Assembly: GCF_001425485.1 (NCBI RefSeq)
Contig: NZ_LMQW01000012.1
Coordinates: forward strand, 43,170-107,169
Direction: 5' to 3'
Length of the DNA: 64,000 bases
Source of the DNA: Aureimonas sp. Leaf427
Lineage (GTDB): Bacteria > Pseudomonadota > Alphaproteobacteria > Rhizobiales > Rhizobiaceae
In this document: positions 53,547-62,482 of the stretch, piece by piece
Numbering within the stretch: position 1 is the stretch's first letter
Layout: each line of letters begins with the position of its first letter
Translations under genes and position numbers: made by a program
The notes under the pieces: generated by a model
Database searches by the model: none
The model's input: the letters and a program-made list of their open reading frames with translations, nothing else
What the model was told of the DNA's origin: nothing

Positions 53547-54392
53547 TCAATGGGCGGGTTGGGTCTGCTTGGCCCGGGCGACGATCTGCGTCGGATTGAC
53601 GAAGCGCAGCGCCAGAATCAGCCAGAAGAGAGTCGTCACCATATAGACCACGGCCATGGCGTCGATCGACTGCGAAGCGCGAACGCCCGACGCGAAGACC
53701 GCGTAATAGAGGGAGACGACGAGGGTCTGGCTGGTTGGGCCGGCCACGAGGAAGGTCAGCTCGAACATGGCGATCGTGCGCACCAGGACCAGAAGCAGCG
53801 CCGCCAGCATGCCCGGCAGGAGGAGCGGCAAAAGGATGCGCAGGAAGAGGCTGCCCGTCCCCGCCCCGAAGACGCGCGCGGCGGCCTCCACGCGCGGATC
53901 GATCTGCTCGATGAAGGGAATCATGACGAGCACGACGAAGGGGATGGAGGGCACGAGATTGATGATGACGACGCCCCAGAACGTGCCGCCGAGGCCGGTC
54001 TGGTAGAGCAGCGTCGCCAGCGGGATGCCGTAGGTCAGCGGCGGCACGAGAAGCGGCAGCAGGAAGACGAGGATGGCGAAGCGCTTGCCCGGAAACTCCC
54101 GCCGCGCCAGCGCATAGGCGGTGGTGATGCCGATCGCGCCGGAGAGAAGCGTCACCAGGAAGACGATCTGGAAGGTGACGAGCAGCACCTCCGTCAGCTG
54201 GAACTCGCGCCAGGCAGAGAAGTACCAGCGCGTGGTGAAGTCCACCGGCAGCCAGGTGCCGAGCCAGCGCGTCGCCAGCGAGTTCACCACGACCGTGCCG
54301 ATCACGCCGAGGAGGTTGAGGATGAAGAGGATGGCCACCGCCCAGACGGCGGTGCGCCAGAGCTTCGAGCCGATGCCGCGATCCCGGATCAT
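53547..54392 (-). CDS. ABC importer permease 2 of the hexuronate operon
   Basis: A 281-aa inner-membrane protein with six hydrophobic segments and the ABC permease EAA loop (EAAARVFGAGTGSLFLRILLPLLLPG). It belongs to the spermidine/putrescine/iron-type binding-protein-dependent group and should pair with the upstream permease. Only 4 bp separate the two genes. The substrate is inferred to be a uronate from the flanking uxaC and uxuB. Confidence 0.87.
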   Translation of the reverse strand: MIRDRGIGSKLWRTAVWAVAILFILNLLGVIGTVVVNSLATRWLGTWLPVDFTTRWYFSAWREFQLTEVLLVTFQIVFLVTLLSGAIGITTAYALARREFPGKRFAILVFLLPLLVPPLTYGIPLATLLYQTGLGGTFWGVVIINLVPSIPFVVLVMIPFIEQIDPRVEAAARVFGAGTGSLFLRILLPLLLPGMLAALLLVLVRTIAMFELTFLVAGPTSQTLVVSLYYAVFASGVRASQSIDAMAVVYMVTTLFWLILALRFVNPTQIVARAKQTQPAH

Positions 54393-54396
54393 GGAT

Positions 54397-55314
54397 TCAG
54401 CCTTTCGTGCCGCCGGCGGGGCCGCGGTAGAAGAAACCGCGCAGCCCCAGGACGAGGAGGACGACGACGAGCTGGACGACGCCCATGATGATGGCGATCG
54501 CCGAGCCCAGCGAGTGGTTGTACTCTTCGAAGGCCGCCGCATAGGCCGCGATCGAGATGACGCGCGTCGGCCCGGCGGGGGCGCCGAGAAGGACCGCCGA
54601 GGGGAAGACCGCGAAGGCCTGCACGAAGGCGAGGCAGAAGGTGACGGCCAGACCCGGCACGAGAAGCGGCAGGAAGATGCGGGTGAAGCGCCTTCTGGCA
54701 TTGGCGCCGAGGGTGGCGGCCGCCTGCTCGATCGCGGGATCGATGCCGGTGACGTAGGAGAGCGTCAGGAGGAAGGCGAAAGGAAAGCCTGTGATGAGCA
54801 GCGAGGCGAAGACGCCCCAATAGTTGTTCGTGAGGCGCAGCGGCGCGTCGAGGATGCCGACCGTCAGGAGCGTGCGGTTGAACCAGCCCTGGGGGCCGAG
54901 GAAGTTCAGGAGCCCTTCGGCGACGAGCACCGTGCCGAGCGTGATCGGCAGGACGAGGATCACCGTCAGAAGCCGCTGATGGCGCATCAGCCGGACGCGG
55001 AAGGCGATCGGCACGGCGAGCGCGAGGTTCAGCACCGTCACCGGCACGGCCAGCCAGAGCGTGGCGGCGATCGTGTTGTAGAGGAACGGGTCGGAGAAGA
55101 AGCGCTGGTAGTTCGCGTACCAGGCGCCCTCCGCCGGCGTGATGGAATCCACGACGCCGTAGAGGAACGGATAGACGAAGAGCGCGAGGACGGCGAGGAG
55201 GCCGGGCAGGACGAGAAGCGTCGTGCCGTCGAAGCCGCGCACGGCGAGCCGGGTGCGCAGCGGCGGGCGGCGGGCCGGGCGGGCGGGGGAAGCGGCGAGT
55301 GCGGCCCCGCTCAT
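54397..55314 (-). CDS. ABC importer permease 1 of the hexuronate operon
   Basis: A 305-aa permease with six hydrophobic segments and an EAA-type loop (EQAAATLGANARRRFTRIFLPLLVPG). The first helix follows an Arg-rich cytoplasmic start of about 30 residues. The ATG overlaps the stop of the ATPase gene (ATGA, 55311-55314), a sign of coupled translation. Confidence 0.87.
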   Translation of the reverse strand: MSGAALAASPARPARRPPLRTRLAVRGFDGTTLLVLPGLLAVLALFVYPFLYGVVDSITPAEGAWYANYQRFFSDPFLYNTIAATLWLAVPVTVLNLALAVPIAFRVRLMRHQRLLTVILVLPITLGTVLVAEGLLNFLGPQGWFNRTLLTVGILDAPLRLTNNYWGVFASLLITGFPFAFLLTLSYVTGIDPAIEQAAATLGANARRRFTRIFLPLLVPGLAVTFCLAFVQAFAVFPSAVLLGAPAGPTRVISIAAYAAAFEEYNHSLGSAIAIIMGVVQLVVVLLVLGLRGFFYRGPAGGTKG

Positions 55315-56429
55315 CGGGCCGCCTCCTCGAAGACCAGCGTGCGCAGCGGGTCCGGCCGCAGGAGAACCGGCTCGCCATGGGCGAGCGAGGTGTCGGCGCG
55401 GAAGTAGATGACGGATTCGCCGAGCACCGCCGAGCCGAACCAGGCCCGGCCGCGATACTCGATGGAGCGCACGGTCGCGCGAAAACCCTCGCCGAGCCCG
55501 TCGCGCACGGCGACGAGATCCTCCGGCCGCACGGAGACCATGACGGGCGTGCCGGCGCGGAGCCTTGCGGCGGCGGGCAGGACGAGGCGGCTGCCGCCGA
55601 CCTCGACCGTGCCCGAGCCGTCGGCGACACGCCCGGCGACGCGGGTGCGAAATCCCATGAAATCGGCGACGTCGACATCGACCGGGCGGTCGTAGAGGTC
55701 TTCCGGCACGCCGGTCTGGCGGATCAGCCCGTTCGACATGACGACGATGCGGTCGGCGAGCGACAGGGCCTCGTCCTGGTCGTGGGTGACGTAGATCGTG
55801 GTCGAGCCGATCGCCTCGTGGATGGCGCGGATCTCGGCGCGCATTTCCAGGCGCAGCTTGGCGTCGAGATTGGAGAGCGGCTCGTCCATGAGGACGATCG
55901 AGGGCCGGATGACGATGGCTCTCGCGATGGCGACGCGCTGCTGCTGGCCGCCCGAGAGCTGGCCGGGCAGCTTGTCGCCCTGCGAGCGCAGGCGGACCAG
56001 ATCGAGCGCGGCATCGATGCGCCCCTCGGCTTCCGCCTTCGGCACGCCCTGCATGGCGAGGCCAAAACCGACATTCTTGCGGATCGTCATGTGCGGGAAG
56101 AGCGCGTAGCTCTGGAACACCATGCCGAAACCGCGCTCTTCCGGCGCCAGATCGTGGATCGGCCGGCCGTCCAGGCGGATTTCGCCGCCGGTCAGCGGCA
56201 GGAGCCCCGCGATGCAGTTCAGCGCCGTCGACTTGCCGCAGCCGGAGGGCCCGAGCAGCGCGATGAACTCGCCGCGCTCGACGGTGAGGTCGATGCCGTC
56301 CAGCGCCCGGTAGGAGCCGAAGGCGCGTTCGAGGCCGACCAGTTCCAGCCGGCCGCCGCCGGCATGGCGGGCGGCCGGGCCGGGCGTCTGGCGGATGGGG
56401 GCGGCGGCGATTGCGGGGGAAGCGTTCAT
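55311..56429 (-). CDS. ABC importer ATPase of the hexuronate operon (PotA/MalK type)
   Basis: A 372-aa ATPase: Walker A GPSGCGKST, Q-loop region MVFQSYALFPHMTI, signature LSGGQQQRVAIARAI, Walker B IVLMDEPLSNLDAKL and switch His in YVTHDQDEAL, followed by a C-terminal TOBE-like regulatory domain. This subunit type serves sugar, polyamine, iron or organic-acid importers. It is preceded by the binding-protein gene and coupled to permease 1. ATG 56429 begins an Ala-rich leader of about 25 residues; a slightly later start is possible. Confidence 0.88.
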   Translation of the reverse strand: MNASPAIAAAPIRQTPGPAARHAGGGRLELVGLERAFGSYRALDGIDLTVERGEFIALLGPSGCGKSTALNCIAGLLPLTGGEIRLDGRPIHDLAPEERGFGMVFQSYALFPHMTIRKNVGFGLAMQGVPKAEAEGRIDAALDLVRLRSQGDKLPGQLSGGQQQRVAIARAIVIRPSIVLMDEPLSNLDAKLRLEMRAEIRAIHEAIGSTTIYVTHDQDEALSLADRIVVMSNGLIRQTGVPEDLYDRPVDVDVADFMGFRTRVAGRVADGSGTVEVGGSRLVLPAAARLRAGTPVMVSVRPEDLVAVRDGLGEGFRATVRSIEYRGRAWFGSAVLGESVIYFRADTSLAHGEPVLLRPDPLRTLVFEEAAR

Positions 56430-56527
56430 CGCGAGACAGGCTCCAGGAGGAGACGCGGCCGAACGGTTCGGCCGTCGGGAAGCCGGCGGCGGACGCAAGG
56501 CGCGCCGCCGGCGAACGAAAGGCGGGT

Positions 56528-57718
56528 TCAGCCCTTCTTGGAGCCGACCCGCTCGTCCCAGATGCGGAAGGCCGCGACGAGCTTGTCGGCGTCGAGCGGG
56601 GTCTCCAGCGGATTGCCGGCGATCCACCCGTCATATTCGGGACGGCCGTATTCGTTGATCGCGTCCTGGCTCGACTGCGGCGCCATGGAGAGCGGCACGT
56701 CCTTCACTGCCGGGCCCGGATAGAAGTAGCCCTCGTCATAGGCATAGGCCTGGGACTCCGGCGTCAGCATGAAGTTCATGAGATCGAGGAGGACGGCGAG
56801 CTTCTCCTCCGAGACGCCCTTCGGCACGACCATGTAATGGGCGTCCGTCACCCAGTGGAACCCGGCGAGCGTGCCGACCGCTGCTTCCTGCGGCACGGTG
56901 CCGAGAACGCGCGGATTGATGTCCCAGCCGGTCGTCGTGATGACGATGTCGCGCGTGCCCTCGCCGAACTCGCGCATCGTCTGCGTCGTGCCGGTCGCGT
57001 AGTACTCGATGTTCTGGCCGAGCTCCTCCAGATAGGCCCAGGTCTTGTCCCAGCCCTTCACGGGATCGCGCGGGTCCGCGTCCTTCAGGAGATAGGGAAG
57101 GCCCATGAGGAAGGTGCGGCCGGGGCCGGAATTGGCGGGACGGGCATAGATGAACTTGTTCTTGTTCGCCTTCGTCCAGGCCAGCAGCTCCTCGGCGCTC
57201 TTCGGCGGCGTCGGCACGCGGTCCGGCATGTATTCGATGAGCGGACCGGACGGGTAGTAGGAGACGACGACGCCGTGGTTCTTCGCCATGGCCTGCATCT
57301 TGAAGGCCTGGGGAATGTAGATGGATTCGAGGTTCGGCAGTTCCGCCATGTAGGGCGAGAGGTCCGTCCAGATCCCCTGGTCGAGGCCGGCCGAGAGCGC
57401 GTCCGTGCCGGTGAGGACGAGGTCGATATCGACCCGGCCCGCGCCCTGCTGGGCCTTCAGCTTGCCCGGCAGTTCCGGGGCCGGCGCCTTGGTGAAGACG
57501 ATGCGGCTCGCCCATTCCGGCCGCGCCTCGGTGTAGCGCTCCATCGCGGCCTGGGTCAGCGCCAGATTGCCGGCGACGTCGGCGACCGTGATCGTCACGG
57601 GGCTCGCGGGCTGGGCCAGCGCCGCGAAGGCCTTTCCTCCGAAAAGATTACCGCCGAAGAGGCCCGCGCCGGCAAGACCGGCACTCGCCCCGATGAAATG
57701 TCTGCGGTTCATGCGCAT
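56528..57718 (-). CDS. Periplasmic substrate-binding protein of the hexuronate ABC importer
   Basis: A 396-aa extracellular solute-binding family 1 protein. The N terminus carries a Tat-type twin-arginine signal (MRMNRRHFIGASAGLAGAG), so it is probably exported folded. The body resembles the spermidine/iron/thiamine-type binding proteins (TITVADVAGNLALTQAAMERY, IDLVLTGTDALSAGLDQGIW, KSAEELLAWTKANKNKFIYARP). As an operon mate of uxaC and uxuB it is expected to bind glucuronate, galacturonate or a short oligouronide; no binding residues can be assigned with confidence. Confidence 0.85.
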   Translation of the reverse strand: MRMNRRHFIGASAGLAGAGLFGGNLFGGKAFAALAQPASPVTITVADVAGNLALTQAAMERYTEARPEWASRIVFTKAPAPELPGKLKAQQGAGRVDIDLVLTGTDALSAGLDQGIWTDLSPYMAELPNLESIYIPQAFKMQAMAKNHGVVVSYYPSGPLIEYMPDRVPTPPKSAEELLAWTKANKNKFIYARPANSGPGRTFLMGLPYLLKDADPRDPVKGWDKTWAYLEELGQNIEYYATGTTQTMREFGEGTRDIVITTTGWDINPRVLGTVPQEAAVGTLAGFHWVTDAHYMVVPKGVSEEKLAVLLDLMNFMLTPESQAYAYDEGYFYPGPAVKDVPLSMAPQSSQDAINEYGRPEYDGWIAGNPLETPLDADKLVAAFRIWDERVGSKKG

Positions 57719-57815
57719 GGTCGTTTCTCCCGTTGGTGCGACGCCCTCCCGAGGCGCCGGTGATGGCCGAGGCGTCCCCGGCGCCGCAGGCGGCGCATCG
57801 GAAACGCGGTGTTGC

Positions 57816-59216
57816 CTAGAGCCGGTAGGCCTTCTTCGCGAGGCCGTAGGCGAGATCGCCGGCGACCTCGAAAGCCTCGTCCTCGTCGAGGCGCCCGTCG
57901 CAGACGAGGCGCGCGAGATAGGCGCAGTCCACCCGCCGCGCGACGTCGTGCCGGGCGGGGATCGAGAGGAAGGCGCGCGTGTCGTCGTTGAAGCCGACCG
58001 TGTTGTAGAAGCCCGCCGTCTCGGTCGTCGTCTCGCGGAAGCGGCGCATGCCTTCGGGACTGTCGAAGAACCACCAGGCGGGGCCGAGCTTCAGCGCGGG
58101 ATAATGGCCGGCCAGCGGCGCGAGTTCGCGCGAATAGGCGGTCTCGTCCAGGGTGAAGAGGATCACCGTCACGTTCGGATCGTTGCCGACGGCAGAGAGA
58201 AGCGGGCGCAGGGCGTGGACGTAGTCGGTGCGGCCGGGAATGTCGGCGCCCTTGTCGAAGCCGAAGCGCTCGAAGAGCGGGCCGTTGTGGTTGCGAACGG
58301 AGCCCGGATGGATCTGCATGACGAGCCCGTCGTCGCGGCTCATCCGCGCCATCTCGGTCAGCATCTGCGCGCGGAACAGCTCGGCCTCGGCGGGTGCCGC
58401 CTTGCCCGCCAGAACCTTGCCGAACAGAGCTTCGGCCTCGGCCGGTGCCAGATCGGCCGTCAGCGCGGAGGGGTGGCCGTGGTCGGTCGCGGTCGCGCCG
58501 CGCGCCTTGAAATAAGAGCGCCGAATGCGATGGGCCTCGAGATAGCCGGCATAGGTCTCTGGCTGGCCCGTCATGGCGAGGAAGCGCTGCAGCGCCTCGG
58601 CAAAGCCCGGACGCTCGGGGTCGACCACGGCGTCCGGCCGATAGGTCGGCAGAACGCGCCCGGTCCAGCCGCTGGCGCGCACGGCGTCGTGATGGGCGAG
58701 ATCGTCGAGCGCGGAATCGGTCGTGGCGATCGCCTCGATGCCGAAACGCTCGAAGAGGGCGCGGGGCCGGTAGGCGTCGTCCTCGAGCGCGGCGGCGATC
58801 CGGTCGTAGATCGCGTCGGCTGTCATGGGGGAGAGGCGTTCCTCGATGCCGAAGACCGTCTCCAGCGCATGCTCGAACCAGAGGCGCGAGGGCGTGGCGC
58901 GAAAGAGGCGGTAGTTCTCGGCAAAGAGCCGCCAGATGCGGCGGCCGTCCAGCTCCACCGGACCGCCATCGGCGCGGGGCACGCCGAGCGATTCCAGCGG
59001 CAGCCCTTGCGAATAGAGCATGCGGAAAATGTAGTGGTCGGGAATGACGAAGAGCGCGGCGGGATCGGAAAAGCGCTCGTTCCGCGCATACCAGACGGGC
59101 TCGGTGTGGCCGTGCGGCGAGAGGATGGGCAGGCGCTCGACGGTCTGGAACAGCGCCTTCGCGACGGCGCGCGCCTCCGGCTCGATGGGCAGAAGCCGAT
59201 CTCGATCGAGCGCCAT
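57816..59216 (-). CDS. uxaC: Glucuronate (uronate) isomerase
   Basis: A 466-aa metal-dependent aldose-ketose isomerase converting D-glucuronate to D-fructuronate (and galacturonate to tagaturonate). The amidohydrolase-type metal motif is SPHGHTEP near residue 32, with LFVIPDHYIFRMLYSQG, GIEAIATTDSALDDLAHH and the C-terminal GFNDDTRAFLSIPARHDVARR. Length agrees with E. coli UxaC (about 470). ATG 59216 has GGAGG upstream. First gene of the minus-strand operon, divergent from gntR; the 113-bp gap holds a candidate GntR operator. Confidence 0.92.
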   Translation of the reverse strand: MALDRDRLLPIEPEARAVAKALFQTVERLPILSPHGHTEPVWYARNERFSDPAALFVIPDHYIFRMLYSQGLPLESLGVPRADGGPVELDGRRIWRLFAENYRLFRATPSRLWFEHALETVFGIEERLSPMTADAIYDRIAAALEDDAYRPRALFERFGIEAIATTDSALDDLAHHDAVRASGWTGRVLPTYRPDAVVDPERPGFAEALQRFLAMTGQPETYAGYLEAHRIRRSYFKARGATATDHGHPSALTADLAPAEAEALFGKVLAGKAAPAEAELFRAQMLTEMARMSRDDGLVMQIHPGSVRNHNGPLFERFGFDKGADIPGRTDYVHALRPLLSAVGNDPNVTVILFTLDETAYSRELAPLAGHYPALKLGPAWWFFDSPEGMRRFRETTTETAGFYNTVGFNDDTRAFLSIPARHDVARRVDCAYLARLVCDGRLDEDEAFEVAGDLAYGLAKKAYRL

Positions 59217-59264
59217 GTCGGAACCTCCCTCTCCGTCCGCCTCTCCCGAAGGCCGCCGGTCATC

Positions 59265-59303
59265 TTGGCAAACCATACAGATTGATATACTAGCGTGTCA
59301 ATC
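59265..59303. promoter_or_regulatory. Promoter and GntR-type operator between uxaC and gntR
   Basis: TTGGCA (59265-59270) and TATACT (59286-59291) make a possible plus-strand promoter with a short 15-bp spacer. Across it lies an inverted repeat, GATTGATA (59280-59287) and TGTCAATC (59296-59303), seven of eight bases matching. A repressor bound here would cover the -10 element. The placement fits autoregulation and uxaC control by the GntR protein. Confidence 0.55.
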
Positions 59304-59329
59304 GACCCTTCCGAGGCGTTTGCCGTCGC

Positions 59330-60040
59330 ATGACCTCGCTTCTGTCCTCGCCCCTGCCCCGCGTGCCCTCGCAGCGCCTCCAGCGCCGCGTCACCACGGC
59401 GACGCAGATCTTCGAAGTGCTGAAGAGCGAGATCATCGCCTCGCGGCTGCAGCCGGGCCTCGCCCTGCAGGACCGCATGCTGACCGAGCGCTTCGGCGTG
59501 TCGCGCACGCCCGTTCGCGAGGCCCTGATCCGGCTGTCGGAAATCGGCCTCGTCGACATCTTTCCCCAGGCCGGGACCTTCGTCTCCCGCGTGCCGGTCG
59601 GCGCCATTCCGGAAGCCGTGGTGATCCGCAAGGCGCTGGAGGGCGTGACGGTCGAGGCGGCCGCGCTCTCGCAGGCGCCGGACCGCGAGGCCCGGCTCGC
59701 CGCCATCATCCGCCGGCAGAAGGCGATGGCGCTCGTCGGCGACATCGACGCCTTCCACGAGGCCGACGAGGCCTTTCACGCCGAGCTCGCCGAGATCGCG
59801 AACCATCCCGGCATCTGGACGCTGCTGAAGCAGGTGAAGGTGCAGATCGACCGCGCCCGCCGCATGACGCTCCCCGTTCTCGGCCGGATGGACCACGTCA
59901 TCGCCGAGCACGAGGCGATCGCCGACCATGTCGTCGCCGGCGATGCGGTCGCCGCCCGCGCGGCGATGATGGACCATCTGAACGCCGTCATCCCCGACGT
60001 CGCGGAGCTGCGGGGCCTCTATCCCGACTATTTCGCCTGA
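59330..60040 (+). CDS. GntR-family regulator, FadR/FCD type
   Basis: A 236-aa regulator: N-terminal winged helix (DRMLTERFGVSRTPVREALIRLSEIGLVDIFPQAGTFV, about 50-90) and a C-terminal all-helical FCD ligand domain with metal-type residues (FHEADEAFHAELAEIA; HVIAEHEAIADHVVAGD). UxuR/ExuR-type regulators of uronate genes are of this class; they leave DNA when a uronate binds. It sits between the divergent uxaC operon and uxuA and probably represses both. Confidence 0.88.
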   Translation: MTSLLSSPLPRVPSQRLQRRVTTATQIFEVLKSEIIASRLQPGLALQDRMLTERFGVSRTPVREALIRLSEIGLVDIFPQAGTFVSRVPVGAIPEAVVIRKALEGVTVEAAALSQAPDREARLAAIIRRQKAMALVGDIDAFHEADEAFHAELAEIANHPGIWTLLKQVKVQIDRARRMTLPVLGRMDHVIAEHEAIADHVVAGDAVAARAAMMDHLNAVIPDVAELRGLYPDYFA

Positions 60041-60053
60041 TCGGCGGTATCGG

Positions 60054-60125
60054 CTCCCTGCCGGGACCTCAAGATCGCTCCCCTTCGGGGACGTCAAGGA
60101 TCGGTTTCCTGCGGAAACCTCAAGG
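60054..60125 (+). repeat. Three tandem hairpin units between gntR and uxuA
   Basis: Three degenerate units, each about 25 bp, each a short stem-loop followed by TCAAG(G)A: stems TCCC/GGGA (60055-60066), TCCCC/GGGGA (60079-60091) and GGTTTCC/GGAAACC (60103-60119). Linkers read CTCAAGATCG, GTCAAGGATCG and CTCAAGGA. Stem sequences differ while pairing is kept, the mark of conserved RNA structure. The array ends just before the uxuA ribosome site. Confidence 0.65.
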
Positions 60126-60137
60126 AAAGGACGACGC

Positions 60138-61343
60138 ATGCGACAGGGCTGGAGATGGTTCGGACCGGAGGCCACCGTGACGCTGGACGAGGTGCGCCAG
60201 GTCGGTGCGACCGACGTCGTCTCGGCGCTGCACGAGGTCCCCATCGGCGAGGTCTGGACGCCGGAGACGGTCGAGGCGCGGCGTCAGCTGATCGAGACGG
60301 CGCCCGCCGGCCGGGTGCCGCTGCGCTGGTCGGTCGTCGAAAGCATTCCCATTCCCGACGCCGTCAAGCGCACGGGCGGCGCGGCGAAGGCGGAGATCGA
60401 GGCTTGGATCGCCAGCCTCGAATCCGTCGGCAAGGCGGGAATCGGCATCGTCTGCTACAATTTCATGCCCGTCGTCGACTGGTGCCGCACCGATCTCGAC
60501 TACGTCACCGACACCGGCGCCACCGCCATGCGCTTCGATTTCGAGAGCTTCGCGGCCTTCGAGCTGCACATCCTCCAGCGCGTCGGGGCGGAACTCGACT
60601 ACACGCCGGAGGAGCAGGCCCGCGCGCGCAGGACGTTCGAGGCGATGGACGAGACGGCCGTCGCCGACCTCGTGCGCAACATCGCGAGCGCCCTGCCCGG
60701 CTCCACCACCGAGCCGATGACCATCCCCGCCTTTCGCGACAAGCTCGCGACCTATCGGGACGTCGACGCGGCCACGCTGCGCCGCCATCTCGTGGAGTTC
60801 CTGGAGGCCGTGACCCCGGCCGCGGAAGCCTTCGGCGTTAAGCTGACGCTCCATCCCGACGATCCGCCGCGTCCGCTCTTCGGCCTGCCGCGCATCGCCT
60901 CCACGGAAGCCGACTATGCCGCGCTCTTCGAGGCCGTGCCCTCGCCCGCCAACGGCATGTGCTTCTGCACGGGCAGCCTCGGCGTGCGGGCGGAGAACGA
61001 CCTTCCCGCGATCGCCCGCCGCTTCGCCCCGCGCATCCATTTCGCGCATTTGAGGGCGACGACGCGCGAGGCGGACCCGCGCAGCTTCCACGAATCGGCC
61101 CATCTCGACGGCGACGTGGACATGGTGGCGGTGCTTCGCGAACTCGTGGCGGAGGATCGGCGGCGCGGGCCGGGCGAGACGATCGTCTTCCGCTCCGACC
61201 ATGGGCACCGGATGCTGGACGATCTCAACAAGGCGGTGACGCCCGGCTATCCCGCGACGGGACGCATGCGCGGCCTCGCCGAGCTTCGCGGCATTCTCCA
61301 CGCCCTCGGCCATCCGCCGGAAGCGCCGGCGCGTGCGCTCTAG
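60138..61343 (+). CDS. uxuA: Mannonate dehydratase
   Basis: A 401-aa TIM-barrel enzyme that dehydrates D-mannonate to 2-keto-3-deoxy-D-gluconate, following UxuB. Recognisable are MRQGWRWFGPEATVTLDEVRQVGA, GIGIVCYNFMPVVDWCRTDL, the metal-site segment VKLTLHPDDPPRPLFGLPRI, the GMCFCTGSLGV stretch, and VFRSDHGHRMLDD. Length matches the family (about 390-400). GGAAAGG lies just upstream of the ATG, after the tandem hairpins that separate it from gntR. A KDG kinase and aldolase are not in this window. Confidence 0.93.
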   Translation: MRQGWRWFGPEATVTLDEVRQVGATDVVSALHEVPIGEVWTPETVEARRQLIETAPAGRVPLRWSVVESIPIPDAVKRTGGAAKAEIEAWIASLESVGKAGIGIVCYNFMPVVDWCRTDLDYVTDTGATAMRFDFESFAAFELHILQRVGAELDYTPEEQARARRTFEAMDETAVADLVRNIASALPGSTTEPMTIPAFRDKLATYRDVDAATLRRHLVEFLEAVTPAAEAFGVKLTLHPDDPPRPLFGLPRIASTEADYAALFEAVPSPANGMCFCTGSLGVRAENDLPAIARRFAPRIHFAHLRATTREADPRSFHESAHLDGDVDMVAVLRELVAEDRRRGPGETIVFRSDHGHRMLDDLNKAVTPGYPATGRMRGLAELRGILHALGHPPEAPARAL

Positions 61344-61366
61344 CGGCGGCGCTTCGAGGGAAGAGC

Positions 61367-62482
61367 TTAGACCGACGAGCCGAGAAGGGGCGCGATGACA
61401 GGGCCCTCGTCCTCGTGCTCCTCCAGCGTCTCGGCGCTCGCCTCGGCGCGGTCGAAGAACGCATCGGCATCGAGCCAGACGAGGTCGGTCGGCACGGAGA
61501 AGGGCCCGACCGCCGTGCCGCCGTAGATCGCGGAGACGACGAGCTGCCGGCCGTCGTCGGAGGGGCCGCAATGGATCGTGTCCGGCCGGCCCTCCGCGAG
61601 ACCGCGACGGCGCCGCGCCTCGTCCATGGGGATGGCGACGCTCTCCCAGGCGAGGGCGGCGGCCGCCTCCGGCCAGTCGAGCGGCGTGCCGAGGACCAGT
61701 CCCGGCACGTCGGCCGCATAGGTATCCTGCCAGGATTGCGTCGCGGCGATCCTCGCCAGATCCTCCGCCTCCATCTCCTCGTCGGAAATGTCGATCTCCA
61801 TGAGGGCGGGCATCATCTCGATCCCGACGAGGACGGCGGCGGAAGGCCCGGTGCCGGACGCCTGGAAGGCGGGCAGCGCGAGCGCCTCCACGAGCGCGCC
61901 GACCGTTTCCGGCGCGTCCTCGGCCTCGCCCGACCAGGCGGCGGCCAGGCGATCCGAGAGCGCATCGTGCAGACGGCGAACGAGGCTCGGCGTGGTCGTC
62001 TTCGTATCGAAGGCGGCGAGCGGCAGGAGGATCGGGAAGACCGCGCAGCGGCCGCCCTCCAGCGTGACGCCGGACTCTTCGAAGGAGGCGGCGAGACGGG
62101 CGTTCTCCGAGGGATCGCGGGCGAAGTCCGCCATCCGGTCCGGCGCGCCCGCGACGGGGCAGAGGATCAGCCGCGTGCCGCACTCGCTCACGGCGCCGCC
62201 GGGCTGCTCGGTCTGGAGAAGGCCCGTGCCGGCCTCGATATAGGCCTCGACGAGGAAGTCCGGATAGAGCTCCTCTAGGATGTCGTGGAGATCGTCGGAA
62301 AGCCGCGTCCAGGCCGCGTCGAAATCGGCGCGCGACAGAGCCGGGCCGAGCAGGCCGACCTGCCCCTCGCCCGCAAAGGCCGCGGCCGCGCGCAGGATGT
62401 CCGCCTCCGTCGGCGTCTTCGCGCGCTTCACCGCCTGCTTGGCGATCTTGGCCGAGGCCCGTCGATCCGCGCGATTGCCCAT
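61367..62482 (-). CDS. Hypothetical protein, 371 aa
   Basis: I do not recognise this protein. It starts with a basic segment (MGNRADRRASAKIAKQAVKRAK) like those of nucleic-acid- or ribosome-associated proteins. The rest is an acidic alpha/beta sequence with a strongly acidic tract (EIDISDEEMEAEDLARI) and an acidic C terminus. There is no signal peptide or membrane helix. GGGAGG six bases upstream of the ATG supports the start. It is convergent with uxuA; no function is proposed. Confidence 0.7.
   Translation of the reverse strand: MGNRADRRASAKIAKQAVKRAKTPTEADILRAAAAFAGEGQVGLLGPALSRADFDAAWTRLSDDLHDILEELYPDFLVEAYIEAGTGLLQTEQPGGAVSECGTRLILCPVAGAPDRMADFARDPSENARLAASFEESGVTLEGGRCAVFPILLPLAAFDTKTTTPSLVRRLHDALSDRLAAAWSGEAEDAPETVGALVEALALPAFQASGTGPSAAVLVGIEMMPALMEIDISDEEMEAEDLARIAATQSWQDTYAADVPGLVLGTPLDWPEAAAALAWESVAIPMDEARRRRGLAEGRPDTIHCGPSDDGRQLVVSAIYGGTAVGPFSVPTDLVWLDADAFFDRAEASAETLEEHEDEGPVIAPLLGSSV

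Noticed and set aside
60054-60125. The three hairpin units as a CRISPR array
   Set aside because: Units are only ~25 bp, the paired bases change between units, there are no unique spacers and no cas genes.
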